The position numbers were made by a program, and so were the translations under genes. DNA of 39,496 bases from an uncultured Alphaproteobacteria bacterium (GTDB lineage Bacteria; Pseudomonadota; Alphaproteobacteria; RF32; CAG-239), in the NCBI GenBank assembly GCA_910580155.1, contig CAJTWX010000007.1, positions 1 through 39,496 on the forward strand. The letters run 5' to 3'. Below, in pieces: positions 1 through 7,311 of the stretch. The notes under the pieces were generated by a model. It ran no database searches. It was not told the DNA's origin and saw only the letters and a program-made list of their open reading frames with translations. Every line of letters begins with the position of its first letter. The first letter of the stretch is position 1.

Positions 1-1
1 T

Positions 2-955
2 GATACAGCCAAATTCCCGAGATACGGCTGCTTGTCAGGGCAAAACCGTGAAGATTTGAAACACGGGGCGCGCACCGAGCAGGATATAAACAAGCGTAAT
101 CCGTCTGATTTTGTGTTGTGGTTTACATCCTCAAAGTTTGAAAACCAGATTCTGCAATGGGACAGCCCGTGGGGCAGGGGATATCCGGGGTGGCATATCG
201 AGTGTTCGGCAATGTCGACCAAATATTTGGGCGAGAGAATCGATATTCACTGCGGGGGCATCGACCACATTCCGGTTCACCACGAAAACGAAATCGCGCA
301 AAGCGAGGCAAAGCTCGGGCACGAATGGGTGAACTATTGGGTGCATATGGAGTTTTTGAATAACAAGTCTGGCAAAATGAGCAAGTCCAAAGGTGGTTTT
401 TTAACGCTGGACACATTGGTTGAGAAAGGTTATTTGCCGGTTCATTATAAATATTTCTGCTTAACATCGCATTATCGCAGTTCGGCGATTTTCTCCGATG
501 AGGCAATGGATGGTGCGAAAAAAGCCTACGACAATCTGGCAGACTATGTGGCAGAGTTTAAAGCTTCTGCTGCACCGCTGACCGCTGTTGAACAAGGCGA
601 GCTGGAAAGCTTAAAAACCGAATTCAATAATTATCTGTTTGATGACCTTAAGACCCCGCTGGCATTATCGTATATGTGGGGTGTGGCAAAAGATAATAAA
701 AAGTCTGCAGCGCTGCGTCTGGCGTTTTTGATGCACGTTGACGGCGTGTTGGGCTTGTTTCTGAAAGATGTTGAGGCGAAAAAGCCGGAGGCGGTGGAAG
801 TAACGCCGGAAATTGCTGCTCTGTTAGAACAGCGTGCAGAGGCAAGAGCTGCCAAAGACTGGGCGAAGTCTGATGAAATCCGTGATAAACTGGCGGCGTT
901 GGGTGTTGGCGTTAAAGACCTGCCGAATAAACAAATCGAATTGATTAAGCTCTAA
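2..955 (+). CDS. cysS: Cysteinyl-tRNA synthetase, C-terminal part (5' end outside window)
   Basis: This is the last 317 codons of a class I cysteinyl-tRNA synthetase, which charges tRNA-Cys in the cytoplasm. The reading frame is open from the first bases of the window, so the start codon and the N-terminal HIGH motif lie outside. The zinc-site region is visible as GWHIECSAMS followed by HCGGIDHIPVHHENE, and the class I signature KMSKS follows in SGKMSKSKGGF. The rest is the helical anticodon-binding and C-terminal domain. The next gene, xseB, follows after 10 bases; the stop codon overlaps xseB's ribosome-binding site (AAGGAGG), so the two genes are probably cotranscribed. Identification is secure. 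Confidence 0.97.
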   Translation, partial: DTAKFPRYGCLSGQNREDLKHGARTEQDINKRNPSDFVLWFTSSKFENQILQWDSPWGRGYPGWHIECSAMSTKYLGERIDIHCGGIDHIPVHHENEIAQSEAKLGHEWVNYWVHMEFLNNKSGKMSKSKGGFLTLDTLVEKGYLPVHYKYFCLTSHYRSSAIFSDEAMDGAKKAYDNLADYVAEFKASAAPLTAVEQGELESLKTEFNNYLFDDLKTPLALSYMWGVAKDNKKSAALRLAFLMHVDGVLGLFLKDVEAKKPEAVEVTPEIAALLEQRAEARAAKDWAKSDEIRDKLAALGVGVKDLPNKQIELIKL

Positions 956-965
956 GGAGGGCAAA

Positions 966-1217
966 ATGGCTGAAGAAACCGAAGATTTGAAAAATTTAAG
1001 CTTTGAAGATGCATTGGCGAAGCTTGAAAATATTGTCCGTGAGTTGGAAAGCGGCCGCATAAAGTTGGATGATGCGGTAAGTGCTTATGAAAAGGCCGTG
1101 GCATTAAAAAAACTCTGTCAGGAAAAGCTTGCGGCGGCGGCTTTGAAGGTGGAGAAAATCGAAATTGCCAAAGACGGCTCGCTTTCTACCGCTCCGCTGG
1201 ATAATGTTGAGGCGTAA
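966..1217 (+). CDS. xseB: Exodeoxyribonuclease VII small subunit
   Basis: An 83-residue protein of the XseB family, which assembles in several copies on XseA to form exonuclease VII, a single-strand DNA nuclease. The N-terminal pattern LSFEDALAKLENIVRELESG is the family signature, followed by a helix containing LDDAVSAYEKAVALKKLC. Length is normal for the family. AAGGAGG at 954-960 gives a near-perfect ribosome-binding site. The gene sits between cysS and ispA; xseB-ispA adjacency is common in proteobacteria, but no dxs follows here. Confidence 0.96.
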   Translation: MAEETEDLKNLSFEDALAKLENIVRELESGRIKLDDAVSAYEKAVALKKLCQEKLAAAALKVEKIEIAKDGSLSTAPLDNVEA

Positions 1218-1236
1218 GGCTTCTAAGGACTACGAA

Positions 1237-2130
1237 ATGACCGAAATCGAGCAAATTTTAAGCACTTATTCGCAAAAGTTTAATGCCGGCTTGGAACAGT
1301 ATTTTCCGGTGTCTGATGCGCCGGAACATCGGGCGATGGAGGCGATGCGCTATAGCCTGCTGAATGGCGGCAAGCGGTTGCGTCCGTTTTTGCTGCACGA
1401 AACGGCGGCGTTGTTCGGCGTGGGGTACGAAAAGGCGTTTCCCATTGCAGCCTCTCTTGAGATGCTGCACACTTATTCGCTGATACACGATGATTTGCCG
1501 GCAATGGATAATGACGATATGCGCCGTGGCAAGCCTACCTGCCATAAGGCTTATGATGAGGCAACGGCGATTTTGGCCGGTGACGGGCTGTTGACTTATG
1601 CGTTTGAGATTTTGAACACGGCGGATGTGTCCGATTCGCAAAAGGTGGAACTGACTTTGCTTTTGGCGCGCAATGCCGGCGCCCAAAACGGGATGATTGC
1701 GGGGCAGGTGTTGGATTTATATACCGATTCACATCAGGATTTTGCTAATCCTGAAGCGGTGATAAAACATACCGAAGAGTTGAAAACAGGCTGTTTGCTG
1801 CGTTATCCGTGCGAGGCGGGGGCTGTTCTCGGCAATGCGACGACGGAAGAAAAAGAATCGCTTATCCGTTTTTCGCGCAATCTCGGTATCGCCTTTCAAA
1901 TTACTGATGACATTTTGGATGTTGAAGGAGATGAAAAGCTGGTCGGTAAAACCTTAAAGAAAGACAAAGCTCAGCATAAGCTTAATTTTGTGAGTATATA
2001 CGGGGTTGAAAAAGCCCGTAAAATCGCCGAAAATCTTATTGTCGAGGCTGAAAATCTGCTGGCGCCTTTCGGAGAAAAGGCTGATAAGCTCATAATGTTG
2101 TCAAGATATTTTTTAGCAAGAAATCACTAA
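1237..2130 (+). CDS. ispA: Farnesyl diphosphate synthase (polyprenyl synthetase family)
   Basis: A 297-residue short-chain trans-prenyl diphosphate synthase that condenses IPP with DMAPP/GPP to make farnesyl diphosphate, the precursor for undecaprenyl-P and quinones. The first Asp-rich motif DDLPAMD is at about residues 85-91, preceded by the GGKRLRP substrate-binding motif (residues 44-50). The second, DDILD, is near residue 224. The open frame extends upstream into xseB, but the ATG at 1237 is chosen because AAGGAC (1225-1230) lies just before it and the protein then has the normal N-terminus. It is 19 bases downstream of xseB, so likely in the same operon. Length and motifs are typical of IspA. 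Confidence 0.95.
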   Translation: MTEIEQILSTYSQKFNAGLEQYFPVSDAPEHRAMEAMRYSLLNGGKRLRPFLLHETAALFGVGYEKAFPIAASLEMLHTYSLIHDDLPAMDNDDMRRGKPTCHKAYDEATAILAGDGLLTYAFEILNTADVSDSQKVELTLLLARNAGAQNGMIAGQVLDLYTDSHQDFANPEAVIKHTEELKTGCLLRYPCEAGAVLGNATTEEKESLIRFSRNLGIAFQITDDILDVEGDEKLVGKTLKKDKAQHKLNFVSIYGVEKARKIAENLIVEAENLLAPFGEKADKLIMLSRYFLARNH

Positions 2131-2158
2131 AAATGTGACATTTTTGTTACGAAAGTGC

Positions 2159-2187
2159 TTGCGTAATAGACAAAATTCTGATATACT
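2159..2187 (+). promoter_or_regulatory. Predicted sigma-70 promoter
   Basis: TTGCGT (2159-2164), a 17-base spacer and TATACT (2182-2187), located 40 bases before the gene at 2227. Predicted from sequence only. Confidence 0.6.
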
Positions 2188-2226
2188 CCGATTATAAAAT
2201 GAAAATTATTATAAGAGGAGGCTATT

Positions 2227-2646
2227 ATGGGCACGGAAGAAAAAAAGTTGGACGGCAAAGCATTTGTTGTAGAGCTGGATAAATGCAAAACTCCAAAAGA
2301 TATATTTACGCTGCTTGACCGGACGATGAAACGTGAGGTTTTGAAAGTCCGGATGTCTAATATCGACAAGCTTAATGAAAAAAACGTGGATTTGATTTTG
2401 GCTTTTCACGGTGCAAATGCAAAACTACAGGCTAAAACCGGTGTAAAAGGAATTAAAATCAGCCATCAGGATTGCGTTAATATGGCTGTTCATCACTATA
2501 ACTCATTGACGCACCGCGGGTATAAAGGGTTTAAAATTGAACTTAACAAGTATCAAGCGCAAAAAACTAAAAACCAGTCTATTGAAATTGCGATAGACAA
2601 CAACGAATTTTACAAACAGGTGGCGGCAAAAAGAGCGCGTGCCTAA
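2227..2646 (+). CDS. Hypothetical basic protein, 139 aa
   Basis: Not recognised. The gene has a good ribosome-binding site (AGAGGAGG just upstream), its own promoter at 2159-2187 and its own terminator at 2692-2728, so it is very likely real and monocistronic. The product is soluble, with no signal peptide or membrane segment. It is Lys-rich, especially in the C-terminal third, which ends AAKRARA. The N-terminal half looks like a compact alpha/beta region (FVVELDKCKTPKDIFTLLD). A basic, probably nucleic-acid-binding or ribosome-associated protein is possible, but there is no motif to support a specific function. Confidence 0.75.
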   Translation: MGTEEKKLDGKAFVVELDKCKTPKDIFTLLDRTMKREVLKVRMSNIDKLNEKNVDLILAFHGANAKLQAKTGVKGIKISHQDCVNMAVHHYNSLTHRGYKGFKIELNKYQAQKTKNQSIEIAIDNNEFYKQVAAKRARA

Positions 2647-2691
2647 ACACATTTCACAAGGAAACAAACTTCTCTCATCATTACACTCCTG

Positions 2692-2728
2692 AAAAAACAT
2701 CCTGCAGCCTCCTGCGGGGTGTTTTTTT
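2692..2728 (+). terminator. Rho-independent terminator
   Basis: A stem of about 16 bp (AAAAAACATCCTGCAG pairing with CTGCGGGGTGTTTTTT, two G-U pairs) with a CCTC loop and a run of seven T. It ends the gene at 2227. Confidence 0.85.
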
Positions 2729-2773
2729 GTATAATTCAGTTTATTGAAATTGAGGCTGCGGGCAAATTTTTGC

Positions 2774-2802
2774 TTGCAAAAGACTGCAGATTCTGGTATT
2801 CT
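2774..2802 (+). promoter_or_regulatory. Predicted sigma-70 promoter
   Basis: TTGCAA (2774-2779), 17-base spacer, TATTCT (2797-2802). It lies directly between the terminator at 2728 and the ribosome-binding site of the gene at 2824. Confidence 0.6.
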
Positions 2803-2823
2803 GTCTGATAAGGAGATGAACAA

Positions 2824-3963
2824 ATGGCAGAAACGGATAATTCGCACATCAAACTGGGGCAACGTGTGGCAAAGAGCGCGGAACATCCGCTCGGGTGGCA
2901 GTATGTTTCTGCTCTGCCTGAAGACAAGGCCTGTATTGTGGCGCTTCCCGGTTCGAGTGCTGATAATTCGCGCAAGGCTAACGGTTTTGCCAAAATGATA
3001 CAGGAAACGCTCGAAGATAAGTCTGTACCGGTTTATTCAGTGGAGTATGGCTACGGCGACCGCATTTTCCGTGTTGACCGCGAGGCTATTCTTGCCCATT
3101 ACGGACAGGAAGACAAAGCCGGAAAATTTATCAAATATGTTAAAGAAGAAGACAAAACCTATATTCCGCAATATATCCGCGAGCTTTATGCGGCTGTTAT
3201 TGCGCCACGTCTCAGGGATGACAATAATAACCGTACGTCTGTCCGGCAGGCAGCCCAGCGTTTAAATCAGCTTGTTTTTGCCAACCACTGCCAAGGTTCT
3301 ACTGTTTCGTTTCAGCTCGAGCGCCTGATGCTGGAAGATATGAAAAAGCTCGGTTATCCGGAAAAGACCGGTGAATATCTCTTAAAGCAAATCCATAATA
3401 TCAGCGTGGCACCGGTAACGCCTTATGGGGTGAGCAAAACGTCGGTATATAAATTTGTGTCGCTTGACGATAATGTGGCGATGAGTGTCCGGACGCCGCA
3501 GATACAACATATTTTGCGCCGCAAGCGCGAACATCAGCGTTTTTTAGAGGGAATTCACGGCAATGAAACCGAGCGCCGCGCCGGCAACAAGCCTTTTACA
3601 ATGCAGTTTACGATGTTTTGCCCTTCAGGTAACGAGACGGTGTTTGCGGTTAGTAATATGTATCCGAAAGATGTTCAGCAAAATCCGGATTATGAAGATA
3701 TTGAGCACACTTTTGCGCCATATTCGGACCAAGAAGATGAAGACCGCACAAAGCAGGGCGATGTGATGAGCAAGATGTTTCGGGCGCTGTTAAACAAATT
3801 AGCCAGTCACGCCAAGCAAAATGAGAGTGAATTTACCGAACTGCCGAATTTAAGTGCGGATAAAAATCTTGCCGGATTTTTTAAGCAGGCTAAAAACAAC
3901 CGCTATAATTTCATTACGGCGGAAACAGCGCTTTTGCGGGCGCGCCGTCACAGAAATAAGTAA
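2824..3963 (+). CDS. Hypothetical protein, 379 aa, possible alpha/beta hydrolase-like fold
   Basis: Not recognised. It starts at an ATG behind AAGGAG (2810-2815) and has its own promoter. No signal peptide or membrane segment is visible. Two patches recall alpha/beta hydrolases: CIVALPGSSADNSRKANGFA near residue 38, resembling a strand plus oxyanion loop, and ANHCQGSTVSFQLERLM near residue 153, resembling a nucleophile elbow with Ser but without the classic GxSxG. The second half is rich in charged residues and contains an acidic patch (SDQEDEDRTKQ) and a basic end (RARRHRNK). A hydrolase role is a guess. The gene stands alone between a terminator and the pheA promoter, so context says little. 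Confidence 0.8.
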   Translation: MAETDNSHIKLGQRVAKSAEHPLGWQYVSALPEDKACIVALPGSSADNSRKANGFAKMIQETLEDKSVPVYSVEYGYGDRIFRVDREAILAHYGQEDKAGKFIKYVKEEDKTYIPQYIRELYAAVIAPRLRDDNNNRTSVRQAAQRLNQLVFANHCQGSTVSFQLERLMLEDMKKLGYPEKTGEYLLKQIHNISVAPVTPYGVSKTSVYKFVSLDDNVAMSVRTPQIQHILRRKREHQRFLEGIHGNETERRAGNKPFTMQFTMFCPSGNETVFAVSNMYPKDVQQNPDYEDIEHTFAPYSDQEDEDRTKQGDVMSKMFRALLNKLASHAKQNESEFTELPNLSADKNLAGFFKQAKNNRYNFITAETALLRARRHRNK

Positions 3964-3982
3964 ACATTCGGGGGGGACACAC

Positions 3983-4010
3983 TTGACAAGTCTGCTTTTC
4001 AGGCTATACT
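3983..4010 (+). promoter_or_regulatory. Predicted pheA promoter
   Basis: Consensus-like TTGACA (3983-3988), a 16-base spacer and TATACT (4005-4010), 33 bases before the pheA start. No leader peptide or attenuator was seen between promoter and gene. Confidence 0.75.
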
Positions 4011-4043
4011 GTAGCTGTTTCAAAGAGATATAAAGGATAGAAA

Positions 4044-4877
4044 ATGCAAAAAATCACATTTCAGGGGGCATTAGGCGCTTATTCGCACATTGCCTGCCAA
4101 GAGTTGTTTCCTGCGAGCGAATATATTGCGTCTGATACGTTTGAACAAGCGATGGAGCTTGTGGACAGGGGGGAGGCGGATTTTGCGGTTATTCCGGTTG
4201 AAAACTCTAATGCCGGACGTGTGTCGGACGTGCATTTTCTTTTGCCGCAGACGGATTTAACCATTGTCGGTGAACATTTTTTGCGTGTGGAACATCAGCT
4301 TTTGGCGCTGCCGGAGGCAGAATTGGAAGATATTGAAGCGGCGGCGTCGCATCCGCAGGCATTGGCACAGTGTTCGGCTTTTTTGAAAAAACATCAAATC
4401 AAAGCGCTTTCGAGAATCGATACGGCCAAGTCGTGCGAGCGTATTGTCGAGATGCAGGATAAGACACGCGCGGCGATTGCATCTAAGCTTGCGGCGGAGA
4501 TTTATGGGCTGAAGATTTTGGCTGCAAATATTGAAAATGACGGCAATAATACGACCCGTTTTTTAGTGATGAGCAAAAATAAATCTATGCCCAAAGATGA
4601 CGGTGCAAAGTTTGTGACCTCGCTGGTGTTTAAGGTTAAGAATATTCCGGCGGCGTTGTATAAAGCCCTTGGTGGTTTTGCTACCAACGGCGTAAATATT
4701 ACCAAGATTGAAAGCTATGTTATCGGCGGTAACTTTATCTCTGCGCAGTTTTATGTTGAGATTGAGGCGCATCCCGAATCTCCGGCATTTAAACTGGCGT
4801 TTGAGGAATTAAAGTTTTATTCTGACAGTATCCATTTTTTGGGGACTTATAAAGCTCATCCGCGGCGATATTTGTAA
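4044..4877 (+). CDS. pheA: Prephenate dehydratase with ACT domain
   Basis: A 277-residue monofunctional prephenate dehydratase that converts prephenate to phenylpyruvate in phenylalanine synthesis. The catalytic domain (about residues 1-180) shows FQGALGAYSH at the N-terminus, VIPVENSNAGRVSD at 49-62, and the TRF triplet at 171-173 within NNTTRFLV, where Thr is catalytic. An ACT regulatory domain follows (191-277); the usual Phe-binding ESRP motif is replaced by ESYV at 223-226, so Phe feedback may be altered. No chorismate mutase domain is present, which fits alphaproteobacteria. AAAGGA precedes the ATG. The gene has its own promoter. Confidence 0.95.
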   Translation: MQKITFQGALGAYSHIACQELFPASEYIASDTFEQAMELVDRGEADFAVIPVENSNAGRVSDVHFLLPQTDLTIVGEHFLRVEHQLLALPEAELEDIEAAASHPQALAQCSAFLKKHQIKALSRIDTAKSCERIVEMQDKTRAAIASKLAAEIYGLKILAANIENDGNNTTRFLVMSKNKSMPKDDGAKFVTSLVFKVKNIPAALYKALGGFATNGVNITKIESYVIGGNFISAQFYVEIEAHPESPAFKLAFEELKFYSDSIHFLGTYKAHPRRYL

Positions 4878-4904
4878 GATTGGTATTTTATATATCCTTC
4901 CCAT

Positions 4905-4992
4905 ACCTCTCCCTTGAGGGGAGATAAGGAATGCTATCGCATAGATGTGGATTGTTTCGGTTACAGCTGGACGGCGCGCCTCGTAATGACTA
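4905..4992. repeat. Degenerate dispersed repeats: pyrimidine/purine hairpin plus REP-like unit
   Basis: 4905-4926 is a CCTCTCCC / GGGGAGA hairpin of the same type as 8440-8466. 4946-4992 runs from GGATTGTTTCGG to CTCGTAATGACT and is a degraded, opposite-orientation relative of the GTCATTGCGAGGA...GGCAATCTC repeat at 8383-8416. Both belong to a style of intergenic repeat common in many bacteria; no coding potential. Confidence 0.55.
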
Positions 4993-5059
4993 GAGTGGGG
5001 GCGCTTCTTCCATATTTTGGTAAACTATTTCTCTTGCATCTTAAAATTTTATATGCTAA

Positions 5060-5405
5060 AGACTATATAGACACGGGGAACCGGATTGTACTCGTGTTAT
5101 AAAGGGGTTTGGTCACCTCTTTGAATTTACTACGCGCGGCGTGGAGAATATACGCCGTTACATAGACGACTTGAAAAAGCTTGAGCCGGTTAGAGTTTCT
5201 ACACGCCGTTTTAAAACTCTCCCCAACAGACTGTTTATGGTTCGGGGTGCCCTTGAATAAAGGCTTTGCCAAATACTAGGGAACGTTTCGCGTAGTACGT
5301 TTTGACCAACACCCCGGCCACCTTTATAGGGCGGTCGTTTTTGTTTGATGGCGGGCTTGCAACCTATTTCACAGTAGACGATAGAGGGATATATCGTCGC
5401 CAAAA
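5060..5405 (+). ncRNA. Candidate structured RNA of unknown class (strand uncertain)
   Basis: This part of the 775-bp gap between pheA and the Ser-rich gene is dense with nested complementary segments. Helices: ACACG 5071-5075 with 5093-5097; TATAAAGG 5098-5105 with CCTTTATA 5321-5328; TACTACGCG 5128-5136 with CGCGTAGTA 5289-5297; GGCGT/ACGCC 5138-5142 with 5152-5156; AGAGTTT/AAACTCT 5192-5198 with 5214-5220; CCCC/GGGG 5221-5224 with 5244-5247; CCTT/AAGG 5251-5254 with 5260-5263; GACGATA/TATCGTC 5377-5383 with 5392-5398. A competing hairpin, AAAGGGGT/ACCTCTTT (5101-5108 with 5115-5122), overlaps the outer helix. It lacks the RNase P, SRP, 6S and tmRNA signatures I know. The strand is assumed because the downstream gene is on +. 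An alternative is decayed protein-coding sequence. Confidence 0.4.
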
Positions 5406-5471
5406 AAACAAATTCGATTCACCTGAAAAAGGTACAGATTAGTTGTTTCTTATCCCCTAATCGTTGCGTGT

Positions 5472-5488
5472 TATAAAGGTGGCCACCT
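5472..5488. repeat. Inverted repeat partner and 12-bp palindrome
   Basis: TATAAAGGTGGCC (5472-5484) is a perfect 13-bp inverted repeat of 5316-5328. It contains the 12-bp palindrome AGGTGGCCACCT (5477-5488). The context CGTGTTATAAAGG...GNCACCTCTT also matches 5093-5121 in direct orientation, so the motif occurs three times in 400 bp. The rest of 5406-5640 shows no feature I can name. Confidence 0.6.
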
Positions 5489-5652
5489 CTTATTTTGCCG
5501 GACATTCCCCTCCTGTGCCATTATGCCATATACCACAACCAAAGTCGCAGAAAACGCATATTCACATAGAAAAGCGGCTATAAAACGTTGTTTCCGTTAC
5601 TGGTTTGCCATATATCATTCGTGTTTCTTAAACAACACAGAGGAGAAATAAA

Positions 5653-5847
5653 ATGTCTGATTGTATTGATGACTTGCAAAGCCAAATTGATGAATTAAAG
5701 GGTAACAGCTCTAGCCGTGGAAGAAAATCTTCTTCTGGTTCAAGCTCAAGCCGCGGACGTTCTTCTAATTCTTCAAGCTCTTCTTCCGGTTCAGAACGTA
5801 AAGCCGGCAGAAAATCTGGCTCCAGAAGCTCATCTTCTTCAAACTAA
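5653..5847 (+). CDS. Ser/Arg/Gly/Lys-rich low-complexity peptide, 64 aa
   Basis: Not recognised. A 64-residue protein with two parts: residues 1-16 form a short acidic amphipathic helix (DCIDDLQSQIDELK), then about 48 residues consist almost only of Ser, Arg, Gly and Lys with repeated SSSRGRKSS-like units. The composition recalls RS-type or nucleic-acid-binding tails, which is unusual for a bacterial small protein. A strong ribosome-binding site (AGAGGAGAAA, 5639-5648) and a strong terminator 16 bases after the stop argue for abundant expression. No signal peptide. It may be a small nucleoid- or RNA-associated protein; this is inference from composition only. Confidence 0.7.
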   Translation: MSDCIDDLQSQIDELKGNSSSRGRKSSSGSSSSRGRSSNSSSSSSGSERKAGRKSGSRSSSSSN

Positions 5848-5863
5848 TTAAAGAAGGAGGAGG

Positions 5864-5898
5864 AAATCCCTTTCGCAAGCTGCGGAAGGGATTTTTTT
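5864..5898 (+). terminator. Rho-independent terminator
   Basis: AAATCCCTT...AAGGGATTT with an inner CGCA/TGCG stem and a run of seven T, ending the Ser-rich peptide gene. Confidence 0.9.
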
Positions 5899-5916
5899 AG
5901 AGTTGTTTTGTATAAA

Positions 5917-5946
5917 AAAAAAGACGCCTAAACGGACGTCTTTTTT
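5917..5946 (-). terminator. Rho-independent terminator of recA (bidirectional)
   Basis: AAAAAAGACG pairs with CGTCTTTTTT, so T-runs exist on both strands. It lies 46 bases after the recA stop on the minus strand and also backs up the terminator of the + strand gene. Confidence 0.85.
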
Positions 5947-5992
5947 AGTTGGAGACTGGTTTTCTCCCCGCTCTGTTGTGTTTGGAGGCGGT

Positions 5993-7024
5993 TTAGTCTT
6001 CCATAGAATCTTCGGTTTCCTCGTCACCGATGAGTTCGGAGGTCAGATGCCCTGCATCTGCACGGATTTTGCGTTCGATTTCATCCGCAAGTGCCGGATT
6101 GTCACGCAGAACCTGCTTGGCATTTTCGCGTCCTTGTCCGAGTTTTTCGCCGTTATAGGAGAACCAAGCGCCGGCTTTCTCAACAATGCCTGCTTTCACG
6201 CCGAGGTCAATCAGCTCACCGACTTTGGAAATGCCCTCACCGTACATAATGTCAAAATCAATCGTTTTGAATGGCGGCGCAACTTTGTTTTTCACAATCT
6301 TCACGCGCGTTTGCGAGCCGATAACATCGTCCTTGTCTTTAATTGCGCCCACGCGGCGGATATCCATACGGATAGAGGCATAAAACTTCAGCGCGTTACC
6401 GCCGGTTGTGGTTTCGGGGTTACCGAACATTACGCCGATTTTCATACGGATTTGGTTAATGAAGATAATAAGGGTGTTGGAACGGGAAACCGTGGAGGTC
6501 AGTTTGCGCAAGGCCTGACTCATTAAGCGTGCCTGCAAGCCCATATGCGAATCGCCCATTTCACCCTCAAGCTCTGCCTTCGGAACCAGCGCCGCAACCG
6601 AGTCAACTACGAGAACGTCAATCGCTCCCGAGCGTACGAGCGTGTCGGCAATCTCCAGCGCCTGTTCGCCTGCGTCTGGTTGAGAAATCAGGAGGTTGTT
6701 AATATCCACGCCGATTTTTTTGGCATATGACGGGTCAAGAGCGTGTTCGGCATCAATGAAAGCACAGGTTCCGCCTTTTTTCTGCGCCTGTGCGATAACA
6801 CTTAAGGCCAAGGTTGTTTTACCCGAGCTTTCCGGTCCGTAAATCTCGACAATGCGCCCTTTCGGAAGCCCGCCGATGCCGAGTGCGATGTCTGTTCCCA
6901 AAGAACCGGTGGAAATTGCCTCAATATCAATTTTCGTATCTTGCCCATAACGCATAATCGAGCCTTTGCCGAATGCTCTTTCAATCTGGCTTAACGCCGC
7001 GTCCAGTGCCTTATCTTTTTCCAT
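5993..7024 (-). CDS. recA: Recombinase RecA
   Basis: The 343-residue RecA recombinase forms ATP-dependent filaments on single-strand DNA, drives homologous recombination and triggers LexA self-cleavage. The Walker A motif GPESSGKT is at residues 63-70. Further conserved blocks are DAEHALDP, LLISQPD, the Walker B region IDVLVVDSVAALVPKAE, and the DNA-binding loop regions MGLQARLMSQALRKLT and GNPETTTGGNALKFYAS. The acidic tail ends EETEDSMED. The ATG at 7024 follows AAGGGG on the minus strand. A LexA box lies inside the promoter, so SOS control is expected. Transcribed alone; divergent from fabI. Confidence 0.99.
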   Translation of the reverse strand: MEKDKALDAALSQIERAFGKGSIMRYGQDTKIDIEAISTGSLGTDIALGIGGLPKGRIVEIYGPESSGKTTLALSVIAQAQKKGGTCAFIDAEHALDPSYAKKIGVDINNLLISQPDAGEQALEIADTLVRSGAIDVLVVDSVAALVPKAELEGEMGDSHMGLQARLMSQALRKLTSTVSRSNTLIIFINQIRMKIGVMFGNPETTTGGNALKFYASIRMDIRRVGAIKDKDDVIGSQTRVKIVKNKVAPPFKTIDFDIMYGEGISKVGELIDLGVKAGIVEKAGAWFSYNGEKLGQGRENAKQVLRDNPALADEIERKIRADAGHLTSELIGDEETEDSMED

Positions 7025-7066
7025 TCTGTACCCCTTAAAAAAGTCCTGTAATTAAATTCTGCGCTC

Positions 7067-7095
7067 ATTGTGTTCTCTTTTTGTTCGAATTGCAA
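7067..7095 (-). promoter_or_regulatory. recA promoter
   Basis: On the minus strand, TTGCAA (7095-7090), a 17-base spacer and CACAAT (7072-7067), 42 bases before the recA start codon. Confidence 0.7.
7072..7086 (-). promoter_or_regulatory. LexA (SOS) box, alphaproteobacterial type
   Basis: GTTCTCTTTTTGTTC matches GTTC-N7-GTTC exactly, the direct-repeat LexA operator of alphaproteobacteria. It occupies the spacer between the recA -35 and -10 elements, an ideal repression position. Confidence 0.85.
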
Positions 7096-7184
7096 GCATT
7101 TTTTTCATTTTTTGAAAACTTTTTTTAAATACTTTGTCAAATCAAAGGGATAATTGCTAAAATCTTGTTTCGAAAGTCTTTGCC

Positions 7185-7215
7185 GGATGTGTGGGAACAA
7201 AACATTCCCACATCC
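7185..7215. promoter_or_regulatory. Inverted repeat upstream of fabI
   Basis: GGATG-TG-TGGGAA pairs with TTCCCACATCC across a 7-base loop, an 11-bp stem with a 2-base bulge. No T-run follows on either strand, so it is not a terminator. It ends 9 bases before the predicted fabI -35 and could be an operator. Confidence 0.4.
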
Positions 7216-7224
7216 TGAAAATAA

Positions 7225-7254
7225 TTGTTTACAAATAACATCAATTCGTATAAA
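7225..7254 (+). promoter_or_regulatory. Predicted fabI promoter
   Basis: TTGTTT (7225-7230), an 18-base spacer and TATAAA (7249-7254), about 58 bases upstream of the fabI start. Confidence 0.5.
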
Positions 7255-7311
7255 AAAGCAAGTTAGTAAGTATCGTAAAACATACTATAAACAATTTAAT
7301 GAGGTAAATAT

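Noticed and set aside
5057..5259. Open + strand frame containing GVENIRRYIDDLKKLEPVRV
   Set aside because: It looks protein-like but has no good start codon or ribosome-binding site, and the same bases form nested RNA helices. Kept only as a rival explanation for the RNA candidate.
5060..5405. tmRNA (ssrA), RNase P RNA or 6S RNA
   Set aside because: GGGGAACCGGATT at 5076 faintly recalls a tmRNA 5' end, but there is no T-arm with CCA end, no tag frame and none of the RNase P core motifs.
5523..5651. 42-codon + strand frame (MPYTTTKVAENAYSHRKAA...) ending one base before the Ser-rich gene
   Set aside because: No ribosome-binding site, lies next to repeat and structured sequence, and a second frame through the same DNA is equally open for most of its length. 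Not enough to call a gene.
5903..6526. 207-codon + strand frame opposite recA
   Set aside because: Antisense shadow of recA, whose identity is certain; the frame also starts inside the bidirectional terminator.
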